Assembly (NCBI GenBank): GCA_007117785.1
Contig: SKFV01000003.1
Coordinates: forward strand, 1-16,449
Reading direction: 5' to 3'
Source: Pseudomonas sp.
Lineage (GTDB): Bacteria; Pseudomonadota; Gammaproteobacteria; Pseudomonadales; Pseudomonadaceae
Length of the DNA stretch: 16,449 nucleotides
Shown piece after piece: positions 6,740 to 13,529 of this stretch. The translations under genes were made by a program, and so were the position numbers. Within the stretch, counting starts at the first letter, position 1. Each line of letters begins with the position of its first letter. Under the pieces are notes generated by a model. The model worked only from the letters and a program-made list of their open reading frames with translations, did not search any database and was not told the origin of the DNA.

Positions 6740-8743
6740 TCAAGGCGTGCGAGCACCCTTGATAGTCTTCTTCAGCGCTTCAGGGGTGATCGAGCCGACA
6801 ATGTTGTTGCCGCTGCCCGGCAACGGCTGGCGCAGGATGTTGCCCTTGATCTTGCCGATCACGTGCATCTCGCAGGGCTTGCAGTCGAACTTTAGCGTCA
6901 GGGTTTCGTTGTCGTGCACCAGTTGCATCGGCTTGGCGTTAATGCGCACGCCGGTTACGCCCTTGGCCTGTTTCGGGCACATGTTGAAAGAGAAGCGCAG
7001 GCAATGCTTGGTGATCATGACCGGCACTTCGCCGGTTTCCTCGTGCGCCTCAAAGGCGGCATCAATCAGCTCAACCCCGAAGCGCTGGTAAAAGGCACGC
7101 GCCTTGTGGTTATACACGTTGGCCAGAAAACTCAGGTGTGAATCCGGATACACCGGCGGTGGGACGCTGACGGCTTTGCGGCTGCCGTGCGGGTGGGCGG
7201 CCAGGCGGGCGCTATCCAGTTGTTCGATCAGCGCCCGGCGCAGCGCCTTGAGACGTGACAGCGGTATAAAGGGGATCTCCGGCAGTGCCAGCTCCACGCC
7301 TTCACAGTGGTAGTGCGTGTTTCCCAGTTGGGTCAGCAGGTCCTCGATCTGGGTGCGCGCGCGCTCGGTGTTTTGTGCCGCTTCAAAGGGGCCGTCGAGG
7401 GTTTGGCTGACTGCGACACCGTCTTCACTATGCGCGCTGAGTTGCAGGGCTGCAGCATCGCCAGACAGCTGCCAGCGCAAGGCAACACGCCGTTCGGCGG
7501 AGGGCTTCAGCAAGGCCTGTTGCCAGTTGTGGTCGAGATTGCGATTGAGCCTCTGGCCCGGGCGGGCGCGGCGCAGCGCTGCCGGCAGTTCGTTGGGTTC
7601 AATGCGGTAAAACCAGCGCGGCTGACCGCTTTCATCCTGATGCTGGCTGAGCAGTTCGGCGATGTTGGCGCGAAAGCCCACCACCTCGCGCTTGACCAGT
7701 ACATTCAGACCATCGCCGTTGCTCAGGGGCTCCTCGGTGCTGACCAGCAGATCGTTCTTGCGCACCTGTTGTAGTTCACCGACCGGCAGCCCGGTAAAGG
7801 TCGGGGTATCGAAGGCGCCGATATCCAGCTTGCGTTCAGTCACGAAGTAATCGGTACTGCCGCGATGGAAGGTCTTGTCCGGGTCGGGCACAAAGAAGTG
7901 CTCACTGCGGCCGCTGGAGGCGCGGGCCAGATGCGGTCGCTCGGCAAGCACGGCATCCAGTTGCTGACGGTACCAGGCGGTGATGTTCTTCACATAGCCG
8001 GCATCCTTGTAACGGCCTTCGATCTTGAACGAGCGGATGCCTGCATCCACCAGCGCGGTCAGGTTGGCGGTCTGGTTATTGTCCTTCATCGACAGCAAAT
8101 GCTTTTCATAGGCGACCACGCCGCCATGCTCATCAGTCAGGGTGTAGGGCAGGCGGCAGGCCTGCGAGCAGTCACCGCGGTTGGCGCTGCGCCCGGTCTG
8201 CGCGTGAGAGATATTGCACTGACCGGAATAGGCGACGCACAGGGCGCCATGCACAAAGAACTCCAGTGGCGTGTCTACGGCCTGATGAATGCTGCGGATC
8301 TGCTCCAGACTGAGTTCGCGTGCCAGCACAAGCTGTGAAAACCCTGCCTGGCCAAGAAAGCGCGCTTTCTCCACGCTGCGGATGTCGCACTGGGTGCTGG
8401 CATGGATCTCGATCGACGGAAGATCCAGCTCCATGATGCCCATGTCCTGCACGATGAGTGCGTCCACGCCGGCGTCATACAGCTGGTGGATCAGCTGGCG
8501 TGCGGATTCAAGCTCTTCATCGTGAAGGATGGTGTTGAGGGTGACAAATACCCGTGCGTGGTATTGATGGGCAAAAGGCACCAGTGCAGCAATGTCGGCC
8601 ACGCTGTTTGCCGCATTGTGCCGTGCGCCAAAGCCGGGCCCGCCGATGTACACCGCATCAGCGCCATGCAGTATGGCCTCGCGAGCAATGGCAGCATCAC
8701 GCGCCGGGCTGAGCAGTTCAAGGTGGTGGGCAGGCAGGGACAT
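6740..8743 (-). CDS. rlhA: U32 family protein, RlhA-like 23S rRNA C2501 hydroxylation factor
   Basis: A 667-residue U32-family protein of the long, RlhA (YdcP) type. In E. coli RlhA is needed to hydroxylate cytidine 2501 of 23S rRNA; the shorter relative TrhP (YegQ) acts on tRNA. The N-terminal barrel starts with LELLSPARDAAIAREAILHGADAVYIGG. Four conserved cysteines at residues 169, 176, 192 and 196 (C-x6-C-x15-C-x3-C) match the family's iron-sulfur ligand pattern. The motif IEGRYKDAGYV at 241-251 is also typical. A large insert or DUF3656-like region follows, then a C-terminal domain with two more cysteine pairs (KHC...NMCPK and FDCKPCEMH). I chose ATG 8743, since the protein then begins just before the conserved barrel and a -10 element lies at 8772-8777. 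In-frame starts at 8773 and 8824 are possible but overlap that promoter. Confidence 0.85.
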   Translation of the reverse strand: MSLPAHHLELLSPARDAAIAREAILHGADAVYIGGPGFGARHNAANSVADIAALVPFAHQYHARVFVTLNTILHDEELESARQLIHQLYDAGVDALIVQDMGIMELDLPSIEIHASTQCDIRSVEKARFLGQAGFSQLVLARELSLEQIRSIHQAVDTPLEFFVHGALCVAYSGQCNISHAQTGRSANRGDCSQACRLPYTLTDEHGGVVAYEKHLLSMKDNNQTANLTALVDAGIRSFKIEGRYKDAGYVKNITAWYRQQLDAVLAERPHLARASSGRSEHFFVPDPDKTFHRGSTDYFVTERKLDIGAFDTPTFTGLPVGELQQVRKNDLLVSTEEPLSNGDGLNVLVKREVVGFRANIAELLSQHQDESGQPRWFYRIEPNELPAALRRARPGQRLNRNLDHNWQQALLKPSAERRVALRWQLSGDAAALQLSAHSEDGVAVSQTLDGPFEAAQNTERARTQIEDLLTQLGNTHYHCEGVELALPEIPFIPLSRLKALRRALIEQLDSARLAAHPHGSRKAVSVPPPVYPDSHLSFLANVYNHKARAFYQRFGVELIDAAFEAHEETGEVPVMITKHCLRFSFNMCPKQAKGVTGVRINAKPMQLVHDNETLTLKFDCKPCEMHVIGKIKGNILRQPLPGSGNNIVGSITPEALKKTIKGARTP

Positions 8744-8771
8744 GGCAGTAACCGTGGAGAAATAAAGGCGC

Positions 8772-8810
8772 ATTGTAGCCGCGCCTTGCCGCCACTGCAT
8801 TACTGCAGTG
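8772..8810 (-). promoter_or_regulatory. Putative promoter and overlapping dyad of the rlhA-like gene
   Basis: On the minus strand TACAAT (8772-8777) matches the -10 consensus at 5 of 6 positions and would start transcription about 22 bases before ATG 8743. No good -35 is visible. Where it should lie there is a perfect inverted repeat, CACTGCA (8793-8799), ttac, TGCAGTG (8804-8810). A dyad covering the -35 is the usual place for a repressor site, or for an activator replacing the -35. The repeat has no T run and is unlikely to be the terminator of the upstream gene. Confidence 0.4.
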
Positions 8811-8834
8811 ATGATTGGTCGCACTGTTGGTGCA

Positions 8835-9428
8835 TCAGCGCACGTTGCGCTGTTTCTTCGGATACAGCCAGAAGGCGAACCAGCGGGTAAAGCGCGGCAT
8901 CAGTAGATAGGTCATGCAGACCATGACCACAGCGGTGATCAGCAGGGTGCGCAGCAGTAAGGGGATTTGCTCTAACAAGGGGCCGAACAGCAGGAAGATC
9001 AGGGTGACGGTGGGGTAGAGGGCAAGCCAGCTGACTATGGTCATCTTGTATTTCGGCGGCGGCGTGACGGGGTTGTGTCCGGGCAGGGTAAACCAGGTAA
9101 CGATACCGGAGGTGGTTTCGACCTTGCTCGGCTCGACCAGCAGGGGTTCGATTTGTTCCAGAATGTCGTTGCGCTCAGTGGAAGCCTGCCAGGTTGCCAG
9201 AGTCTCAGGGTCGCTGAACTTGAACAGGATGCGGTATTCCGGATCCTCTGCACTGGCAGGGCGGAACATGCTGGCTCCGAGATAGCCAGAGAAATGCGCC
9301 GCACGCTCGGTCATCTGGCTACTGAGGTGCTCGAATTCTGCTTCGCAGCCTTTGATGACGCGTCGCGATATAACCACAGTGATCGGGTCTTGTTCAGTAA
9401 GAATACTGTTTTGCTCGGTAGGATTCAT
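8835..9428 (-). CDS. ABM-domain protein with two C-terminal membrane helices
   Basis: A 197-residue protein with an antibiotic biosynthesis monooxygenase-like (ABM, dimeric alpha-beta barrel) domain at about residues 15-105. The pattern is ITVVISRRVIKGCEAEFE, a central beta-helix unit with FSGYLGASMF, then YRILFKFSDPETLATW. After a proline-rich linker (GHNPVTPPPKYKM) come two hydrophobic helices at about 130-150 and 157-177, and a basic tail (YPKKQRNVR) probably in the cytoplasm. The ABM fold occurs in heme-degrading and quinol monooxygenases and in many proteins of unknown role. No catalytic assignment can be made. The ribosome site before ATG 9428 is weak (CGGATAAAAC). It is transcribed divergently from hcp across a 383-base control region, so the dyads there could serve either gene. 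It lies 91 bases upstream of the rlhA-like gene on the same strand. Confidence 0.8.
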   Translation of the reverse strand: MNPTEQNSILTEQDPITVVISRRVIKGCEAEFEHLSSQMTERAAHFSGYLGASMFRPASAEDPEYRILFKFSDPETLATWQASTERNDILEQIEPLLVEPSKVETTSGIVTWFTLPGHNPVTPPPKYKMTIVSWLALYPTVTLIFLLFGPLLEQIPLLLRTLLITAVVMVCMTYLLMPRFTRWFAFWLYPKKQRNVR

Positions 9429-9533
9429 GTTTTATCCGTAGATTCGGGTTGCATACAGCTGTCGTTGCTTTGAGCAGCGCGGCTTATGGGTTGCGGAAAT
9501 TTTATCCGACCCTTGATCGTGCTGTTTGTTGTT

Positions 9534-9553
9534 CTGCGCAGAAAGTTGCGCAC
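9534..9553. promoter_or_regulatory. Distal dyad of the hcp control region, candidate enhancer site
   Basis: The 20-base element CTGCGCAGAAAGTTGCGCAC holds the arms TGCGCA and TGCGCA (each self-complementary) around a 6-base spacer. A second copy at 9637-9656 matches at 17 of 20 positions. The centres are 103 bases apart, close to ten turns of B-DNA. The site is about 220 bases upstream of the inferred hcp start point and about 110 bases upstream of the divergent ABM-protein gene. Confidence 0.5.
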
Positions 9554-9636
9554 TGGTGCAAGCCGTAGAAGAGCCTTTGTGCTGTGAGGCTGCTCTGGCC
9601 GTGGATGACGACACTTTACGCAACTTGCCACACGGA

Positions 9637-9656
9637 GTGCGCAGTATGTTGCGCAC
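9637..9656. promoter_or_regulatory. Proximal dyad of the hcp control region, candidate enhancer site
   Basis: GTGCGCA (9637-9643) and TGCGCAC (9650-9656) form a perfect 7-bp inverted repeat with the 6-base spacer gtatgt. It closely resembles the element at 9534-9553. It is centred about 120 bases before the inferred transcription start, the usual distance for a sigma54 activator site. The protein that binds is unknown; no bacterial enhancer-binding protein gene is in the window. Confidence 0.55.
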
Positions 9657-9707
9657 TTTTATGTGAACTGACGCACAAAGACTGATTGGTAGTTAGCGAT
9701 AAAACTT

Positions 9708-9720
9708 TAACTCATTGAAA
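9708..9720. promoter_or_regulatory. IHF-like site between the dyads and the hcp promoter
   Basis: TAACTCATTGAAA matches the reverse form of the IHF consensus (YAANNNNTTGATW) at all but one defined position. It sits in an A-rich stretch (9700-9737) between the dyads and the -24/-12 elements, where IHF bends DNA in sigma54-dependent promoters. IHF consensus matches are common by chance in AT-rich DNA. Confidence 0.4.
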
Positions 9721-9739
9721 AAAAAGGAATTAAAATAGA

Positions 9740-9755
9740 TGGCACGGCACTTGTA
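9740..9755 (+). promoter_or_regulatory. Sigma54 (-24/-12) promoter of hcp
   Basis: TGGCACG at 9740-9746, four bases, then TTGTA at 9751-9755 fits the sigma54 consensus TGGCACG-N4-TTGCW with a single change (C to T in the -12 GC). Transcription would start near 9765, about 47 bases before the hcp start codon. Regulation of Hcp genes by RpoN with an enhancer-binding protein such as VasH is established in Vibrio cholerae. Its use here is an inference from the sequence match and location. Confidence 0.65.
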
Positions 9756-9771
9756 ATGGTTATGGCTCCAA

Positions 9772-9787
9772 GCCCCGCTGATGGGGC
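9772..9787 (+). promoter_or_regulatory. Small hairpin in the hcp leader
   Basis: GCCCC (9772-9776) and GGGGC (9783-9787) pair around the loop gctgat, 14 bases before the Shine-Dalgarno AGGAGA at 9801-9806. It may stabilise the 5' end of the mRNA. The AAGGA in the ribosome site also fits the RsmA/CsrA core (ANGGA), which is weak evidence because it coincides with a normal Shine-Dalgarno. Confidence 0.35.
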
Positions 9788-9811
9788 AGACAACCAGGCA
9801 AGGAGAGCACA

Positions 9812-10330
9812 ATGCCAACACCCGCGTATCTGAGTATCGAAGGCACCAAACAAGGTCTGATCACCGCCGGCACTTTCACCGAAGACTCGGTCGGCAACAT
9901 CTACCAGGAAGGTCATGAAGACCAGATTCTGGTTCAGGCCTACGATCATCAGGTTATCATCCCGCGTGATCCTCAATCCGGTCAGCCGACTGGCCAACGT
10001 GTACACAAGCCGCTGATGATCACCAAGGTTTTCGACAAGTCTTCCCCGTTGCTGTTCAACGCCCTGACCTCGGGTGAGCGTCTGAACAACTGTCGTCTGG
10101 AGTGGTACCGCACCTCGGCCACTGGCACTCAGGAGCATTACTTCACCATCGAACTGAAAGACGCGATCATCGTCGACATTCAGTCCAACATGCCCAACTG
10201 CCAGGATCCGAACAAGTCACACTTCACCCATCTGGAAGATGTGTACTTCACCTACCGCAAAATCGTCTGGACCCACGAAGTCTCTGGTACTTCCGGTTCT
10301 GATGACTGGCGTACTCCCGTCTCTGCCTGA
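9812..10330 (+). CDS. hcp: Type VI secretion tube protein Hcp
   Basis: A 172-residue Hcp, the protein that stacks as hexameric rings into the inner tube of the type VI secretion system and is itself exported. It opens with MPTPAYLSIEGTKQGLITAG. Family motifs follow: EGHEDQILVQAYDH, the loop DPQSGQPTGQRVHKP near residues 53-68, KVFDKSSPLLFNAL, LEWYRT, and the end YRKIVWTHEVSGTSGSDDW. Length and motifs match the 172-residue V. cholerae/Pseudomonas Hcp rather than the 162-residue P. aeruginosa Hcp1. ATG 9812 has a strong AGGAGA at 9801-9806. The gene stands alone: a terminator begins 15 bases after the stop, with no effector, VgrG, PAAR or sheath gene in the window. Such orphan hcp genes usually serve a main cluster elsewhere. 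Expression is probably sigma54-dependent. Confidence 0.95.
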   Translation: MPTPAYLSIEGTKQGLITAGTFTEDSVGNIYQEGHEDQILVQAYDHQVIIPRDPQSGQPTGQRVHKPLMITKVFDKSSPLLFNALTSGERLNNCRLEWYRTSATGTQEHYFTIELKDAIIVDIQSNMPNCQDPNKSHFTHLEDVYFTYRKIVWTHEVSGTSGSDDWRTPVSA

Positions 10331-10344
10331 TCCAGGTTGAGCGG

Positions 10345-10380
10345 AAACCACCGGCCTGGCCCCTTGGCCGGTGGTTTATT
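10345..10380. terminator. Bidirectional intrinsic terminator between hcp and tctA
   Basis: AAACCACCGGCC (10345-10356) and GGCCGGTGGTTT (10366-10377) form a perfect 12-bp stem with a 9-base loop. The 3' arm ends in TTT followed by att on the plus strand. It starts 15 bases after the hcp stop. The tctA stop on the other strand is at 10379-10381, so the same hairpin can end both transcripts. The terminal AAA arm also gives the minus-strand transcript a short U tract. Confidence 0.85.
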
Positions 10381-11860
10381 AATGTTTACCTTGTCTCTGA
10401 CGCCAGCGTTGCCACAAGAACGGCAGGGTCAGCGACAGCACTGCAATCAGTAACAAACCGGCACTCACCGGACGAGTAAAGAACACGCTGAAACCATCCA
10501 TCATGATGGCGCGGCGGAAGTTACTCTCGGCGATATAGCCCAGCACCATGCCCAGCACCACCGGTGCCAGCGGGTAGTCAAAGCGTTTCAGCAGCCAACC
10601 CAGAATGCCAAAGCCGATGCAGCAGAGCACATCGAACATCGAGTTGCGAACGGAATAGGCGCCGATCACGGCCATTACGGTAATCAGGCTGAACAGGATG
10701 GGTTTGGGGATGTCGGTGACTTTTACCCACAGCCGGCTACCGGCCAGACCAATCACCAGCAGGGCCAGGTTGGCGACCAGCATGGCAGCAAAAATACTGT
10801 AGATCAGCGCTGGATTACTCAGGAATAGCTGTGGTCCGGGGGTCAGTTTGTGGATCATCATGGCGCCGATCAGTACGGCAGTGGTTGCGCTGCCCGGAAT
10901 CCCCAGGGTCAGCAGCGGCACCATGGCGCCACCTACCGAGCCGGAGTTGGCAGCTTCCGAAGCGGTTACCCCTTCAATACTGCCCTTGCCGTATTCCTCC
11001 GGGTGCTTGCTCATACGTTTGGCGAAGCCATAACTGATGAAGGAGGCAATGGTTGCCCCTGCACCGGGGAAAATACCGATCAGGGTACCGATAACGGTTG
11101 AACGCAGAGCCAGATAACGCTGCTTCCAGTAGTCGCCCAGGCGTGGCCAAGGGTCATCTTTGCTACTGAACTGAGCGCTCTCAAAGCGCCTGGACTCGAT
11201 GGCAGTAAAGACTTCGCTGAGAGCAAAAAGCCCGATCAAGGCTGGAATCAGCTGGAAGCCATCTGCCAGGGGAGCGAGATTGAAAGTGAAGCGTTCGGCC
11301 CCGGAAATCGGATCGGTACCAATGGTATTGATCAGCAGTCCAAGTAGCGCGGCAAAAAGGGCTTTCAGCCAGTTGTCGCCAGCTAGCGCGGCAATGGTCG
11401 CCAGGCCAAACAGTGAGATGGCGAAATACTCGGCCGGGTGAAAGCTGACCGCGACGGCTGCCAACGGGCCGGCAAAAAAGATCAGGATGAGAGTGCCGAA
11501 GATGCCCGCGAAGGCGGAAATAACGATTGAAAAACCCAGTGCAGTAGCTGGTTTACCTTGGCTGGTCAGAGCAAACCCGTCGATCGCAGTAACTACCGAC
11601 GAGGCAGTGCCAGGTGCATTGACGGTAATTGCGGTGATCGAGCCACCGTAACTGGCACCAATATAGATGGATACCAGCAAAATCAAGCCAAGTACCGGGG
11701 GCATGCCGTAAGTGAAAGGGACTAGTAAGGCAACGCCCATTGACGGTGACAGCCCTGGCATGGCGCCGACTACAATGCCCAGCATGATGCCGCCAATAAT
11801 CATCAATAAGGGTGCCCAGGCCATAACTTCAAGCAGGCCTCCAAGCAGGTGATCAAACAT
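10379..11860 (-). CDS. tctA: Tripartite tricarboxylate transporter large membrane subunit TctA
   Basis: A 493-residue polytopic inner-membrane protein, the large permease subunit of a tripartite tricarboxylate (TTT) transporter. These carriers import organic acids such as citrate using ion gradients and a periplasmic binding protein. Family signatures are visible: GIVVGAMPGLSPSMGVALLVP near residues 28-48, YGGSITAITVNAPGTASSVVTAIDGF near 70-96, and in the second half GIFPGAGATIASFISYGFAKRMSKHPEEYGKGSIEGVTASEAANSG with IPGSATTAVLIGAM. The length equals the family norm of about 500. Its start overlaps the end of the TctC-TctB fusion gene by 8 bases, indicating translational coupling. The gene ends at the terminator shared with hcp. 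The substrate cannot be told from the permease. Confidence 0.93.
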   Translation of the reverse strand: MFDHLLGGLLEVMAWAPLLMIIGGIMLGIVVGAMPGLSPSMGVALLVPFTYGMPPVLGLILLVSIYIGASYGGSITAITVNAPGTASSVVTAIDGFALTSQGKPATALGFSIVISAFAGIFGTLILIFFAGPLAAVAVSFHPAEYFAISLFGLATIAALAGDNWLKALFAALLGLLINTIGTDPISGAERFTFNLAPLADGFQLIPALIGLFALSEVFTAIESRRFESAQFSSKDDPWPRLGDYWKQRYLALRSTVIGTLIGIFPGAGATIASFISYGFAKRMSKHPEEYGKGSIEGVTASEAANSGSVGGAMVPLLTLGIPGSATTAVLIGAMMIHKLTPGPQLFLSNPALIYSIFAAMLVANLALLVIGLAGSRLWVKVTDIPKPILFSLITVMAVIGAYSVRNSMFDVLCCIGFGILGWLLKRFDYPLAPVVLGMVLGYIAESNFRRAIMMDGFSVFFTRPVSAGLLLIAVLSLTLPFLWQRWRQRQGKH

Positions 11861-13436
11861 GGCTCAGTCCTCCGGGCAGCGCTGACAGCACTAGGCCGCC
11901 GGGCAAGTCAACATAAAGCAGGCGCTGGAATACCAGCCAGGAAAACAGCAGCCAGGCGACGGTTATGATGCCGATGCGTAGCGGGCGACGATAGCCGAGC
12001 ATCCAGAGGATTGCGGGTAGATAGATCAGTGTTAGCAAGTGATAGCCTATCCATGGAATCAATAGCGCGTAGCCCAATAACAAGCTTATGAAACCGATCA
12101 GGAAGCGTGGGCTGTTTTTCGGGTCACCTTTGAGTGGGTGGTTGGCAAGCAAATACACTTTTGTTATTGCGAGCGGGATCATCAATATAATCCACAGACG
12201 AGGTACGCCCTGTGCCCCAATACGGTCTATTGGAGAGGGTGGAGGCATGTTGACTGTAAGCAAGTAGAAAAGTACCGATAGGGACGTCAGCACCAGCAAC
12301 AAAACGATTTCACCGGCGCGTGGCCGTAGCCCGGAATGAAACAGCATGACGGCAAGCACTATATTCAGAGTCAGCATGAATCCACTGAAAAAGTAGCGCC
12401 CGGGCGTCTCGCTGATCAACCGCAGCCGACTTCTGCTCTCAGGTACATCGTAAACAAGGCCTACATCACGCAGGTAGAAGGCGAACTCGTCGCGATCGCG
12501 ATCAACTATGCGACTGAACTCCTCCGGACCACGATAGGTCAGGTTGACTCCTTCACCGGCCCAGCCATCAATCCAGTCGGGGTCATTGACCACGGCCTGA
12601 ATCAGTTCGCTGTACCATTCCTTGATAGGTTCGGGAACGCCCTTGCGCAAGGCGAACCCTCGCCATATCAGTTCATCTTCAAGCCCGTCGATACCCAGTT
12701 CGGTGAAGGTCGGTTTGTCGGGAAAGTCTGCCATGCGCTCTCTGGCTGCTACTACCGCTACGCGCAGGTCATCCGAGCGCATTGCGTCATTAGGGTTGCC
12801 GAGATACACGCCGCCAAGATTGCCCATTAAAGCCGCAATTGCCTGACCTCCACTGCTGTAAGGAATCCAGCGCATGTCAATGTCGGCAGCCCGTGCCATC
12901 TTGATCCCGGAAACGTGTTTGACCCCGCCAATATCGGCACCCAGCCAGAGCTGCCGACCATCTTGCTCGCGGGCGTTGCTGAGCAGGTCATCCCAGTCTT
13001 GCAGACCTCCCTGAGTATGGGTGATCAGTACATGCGGGTTGTCCATGATGTAGGCGTGCCAGTCGAAGGCGTCAATCAGCCCGCTGCGGCCAGTGGCGAC
13101 CAGTTTGGATATATTCGAGCGAGTGACAGCCATCAAGGTGTAGCCGTTGGCTGGCATTTGCAGGACTTCTTCAAAGGCGACAATGCCACCGCCACCGGGC
13201 CTGTTGATTACCACGAAGGGCTGATCGGGGGCATGCTTGCGCGCCACTTCGGCAAAGCGGCGGGCGGTAAAATCAATTAGCCCGCCGGGGCTGGTGTAGA
13301 CAATGATGCGAATCGGCTGATTGGGGAAATCGAGTGCGGCTTCGTCTGCTGCATTGCCTTGCAGCGGTAACAGGCAGGCGCAGATCAGCAATAAGCGGCC
13401 AAGTATTTTCAGAGGGGAGTAGCTTTGGGACTGCAT
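11853..13436 (-). CDS. TctC-TctB fusion: binding protein joined to small membrane subunit
   Basis: A 527-residue protein combining two TTT transporter subunits that are normally separate. Residues 1-30 are a signal sequence (hydrophobic core, then QGNAAD). Residues about 35-325 are a TctC-type periplasmic binding protein: DFPNQPIRIIVYTSPGG, VINRPGGGGIVAFEEVL, ADIGGVKHVSGIKMA, then FTELGID and ALRKGVPEP. Residues about 345-515 are a TctB-like four- to five-helix domain, with hydrophobic helices near 349-366, 376-395, 411-431, 445-480 and 486-505. There is no stop or frameshift at the join (SRSRLRLISETPGRYFF, 335-350). The binding protein would thus be tethered to the membrane, at one copy per TctB. 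ATG 13436 has AAGGTGA just upstream, and the end overlaps tctA by 8 bases. Downstream of the porin terminator no separate promoter is evident, so readthrough may supply it. Confidence 0.88.
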   Translation of the reverse strand: MQSQSYSPLKILGRLLLICACLLPLQGNAADEAALDFPNQPIRIIVYTSPGGLIDFTARRFAEVARKHAPDQPFVVINRPGGGGIVAFEEVLQMPANGYTLMAVTRSNISKLVATGRSGLIDAFDWHAYIMDNPHVLITHTQGGLQDWDDLLSNAREQDGRQLWLGADIGGVKHVSGIKMARAADIDMRWIPYSSGGQAIAALMGNLGGVYLGNPNDAMRSDDLRVAVVAARERMADFPDKPTFTELGIDGLEDELIWRGFALRKGVPEPIKEWYSELIQAVVNDPDWIDGWAGEGVNLTYRGPEEFSRIVDRDRDEFAFYLRDVGLVYDVPESRSRLRLISETPGRYFFSGFMLTLNIVLAVMLFHSGLRPRAGEIVLLLVLTSLSVLFYLLTVNMPPPSPIDRIGAQGVPRLWIILMIPLAITKVYLLANHPLKGDPKNSPRFLIGFISLLLGYALLIPWIGYHLLTLIYLPAILWMLGYRRPLRIGIITVAWLLFSWLVFQRLLYVDLPGGLVLSALPGGLSHV

Positions 13437-13452
13437 GCTTCACCTTGCGGCC

Positions 13453-13488
13453 AAACAAAAACTGGCCCGTCTGCATGCAGACGGGCCA
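13453..13488 (-). terminator. Intrinsic terminator after the porin gene
   Basis: Bases 13463-13488 form a perfect 26-bp palindrome (each half TGGCCCGTCTGCA or its complement). On the minus strand it is followed by AGTTTTTGTTT (complement of 13453-13463). The T tract ends only about 16 bases before the start codon of the TctC-TctB gene, so this terminator stands between two genes that look functionally linked and probably reduces downstream transcription. Confidence 0.8.
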
Positions 13489-13500
13489 TGAAGTAAGCCC

Positions 13501-13523
13501 GGCCGGTGCTGGTGTCACCGGCC
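13501..13523. repeat. Second stem-loop next to the porin stop codon
   Basis: GGCCGGTG (13501-13508) and CACCGGCC (13516-13523) pair around a 7-base loop, 6 bases after the porin stop codon at 13530-13532. No T run follows. Together with the palindrome at 13463-13488 it makes a tandem hairpin 3' end for the porin mRNA. Confidence 0.6.
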
Positions 13524-13529
13524 AACAGC

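Noticed and set aside
9429..9811. A small gene in the 383-base region before hcp
   Set aside because: Open frames there on either strand lack ribosome sites and overlap the dyads and promoter; the region is better read as regulatory DNA.
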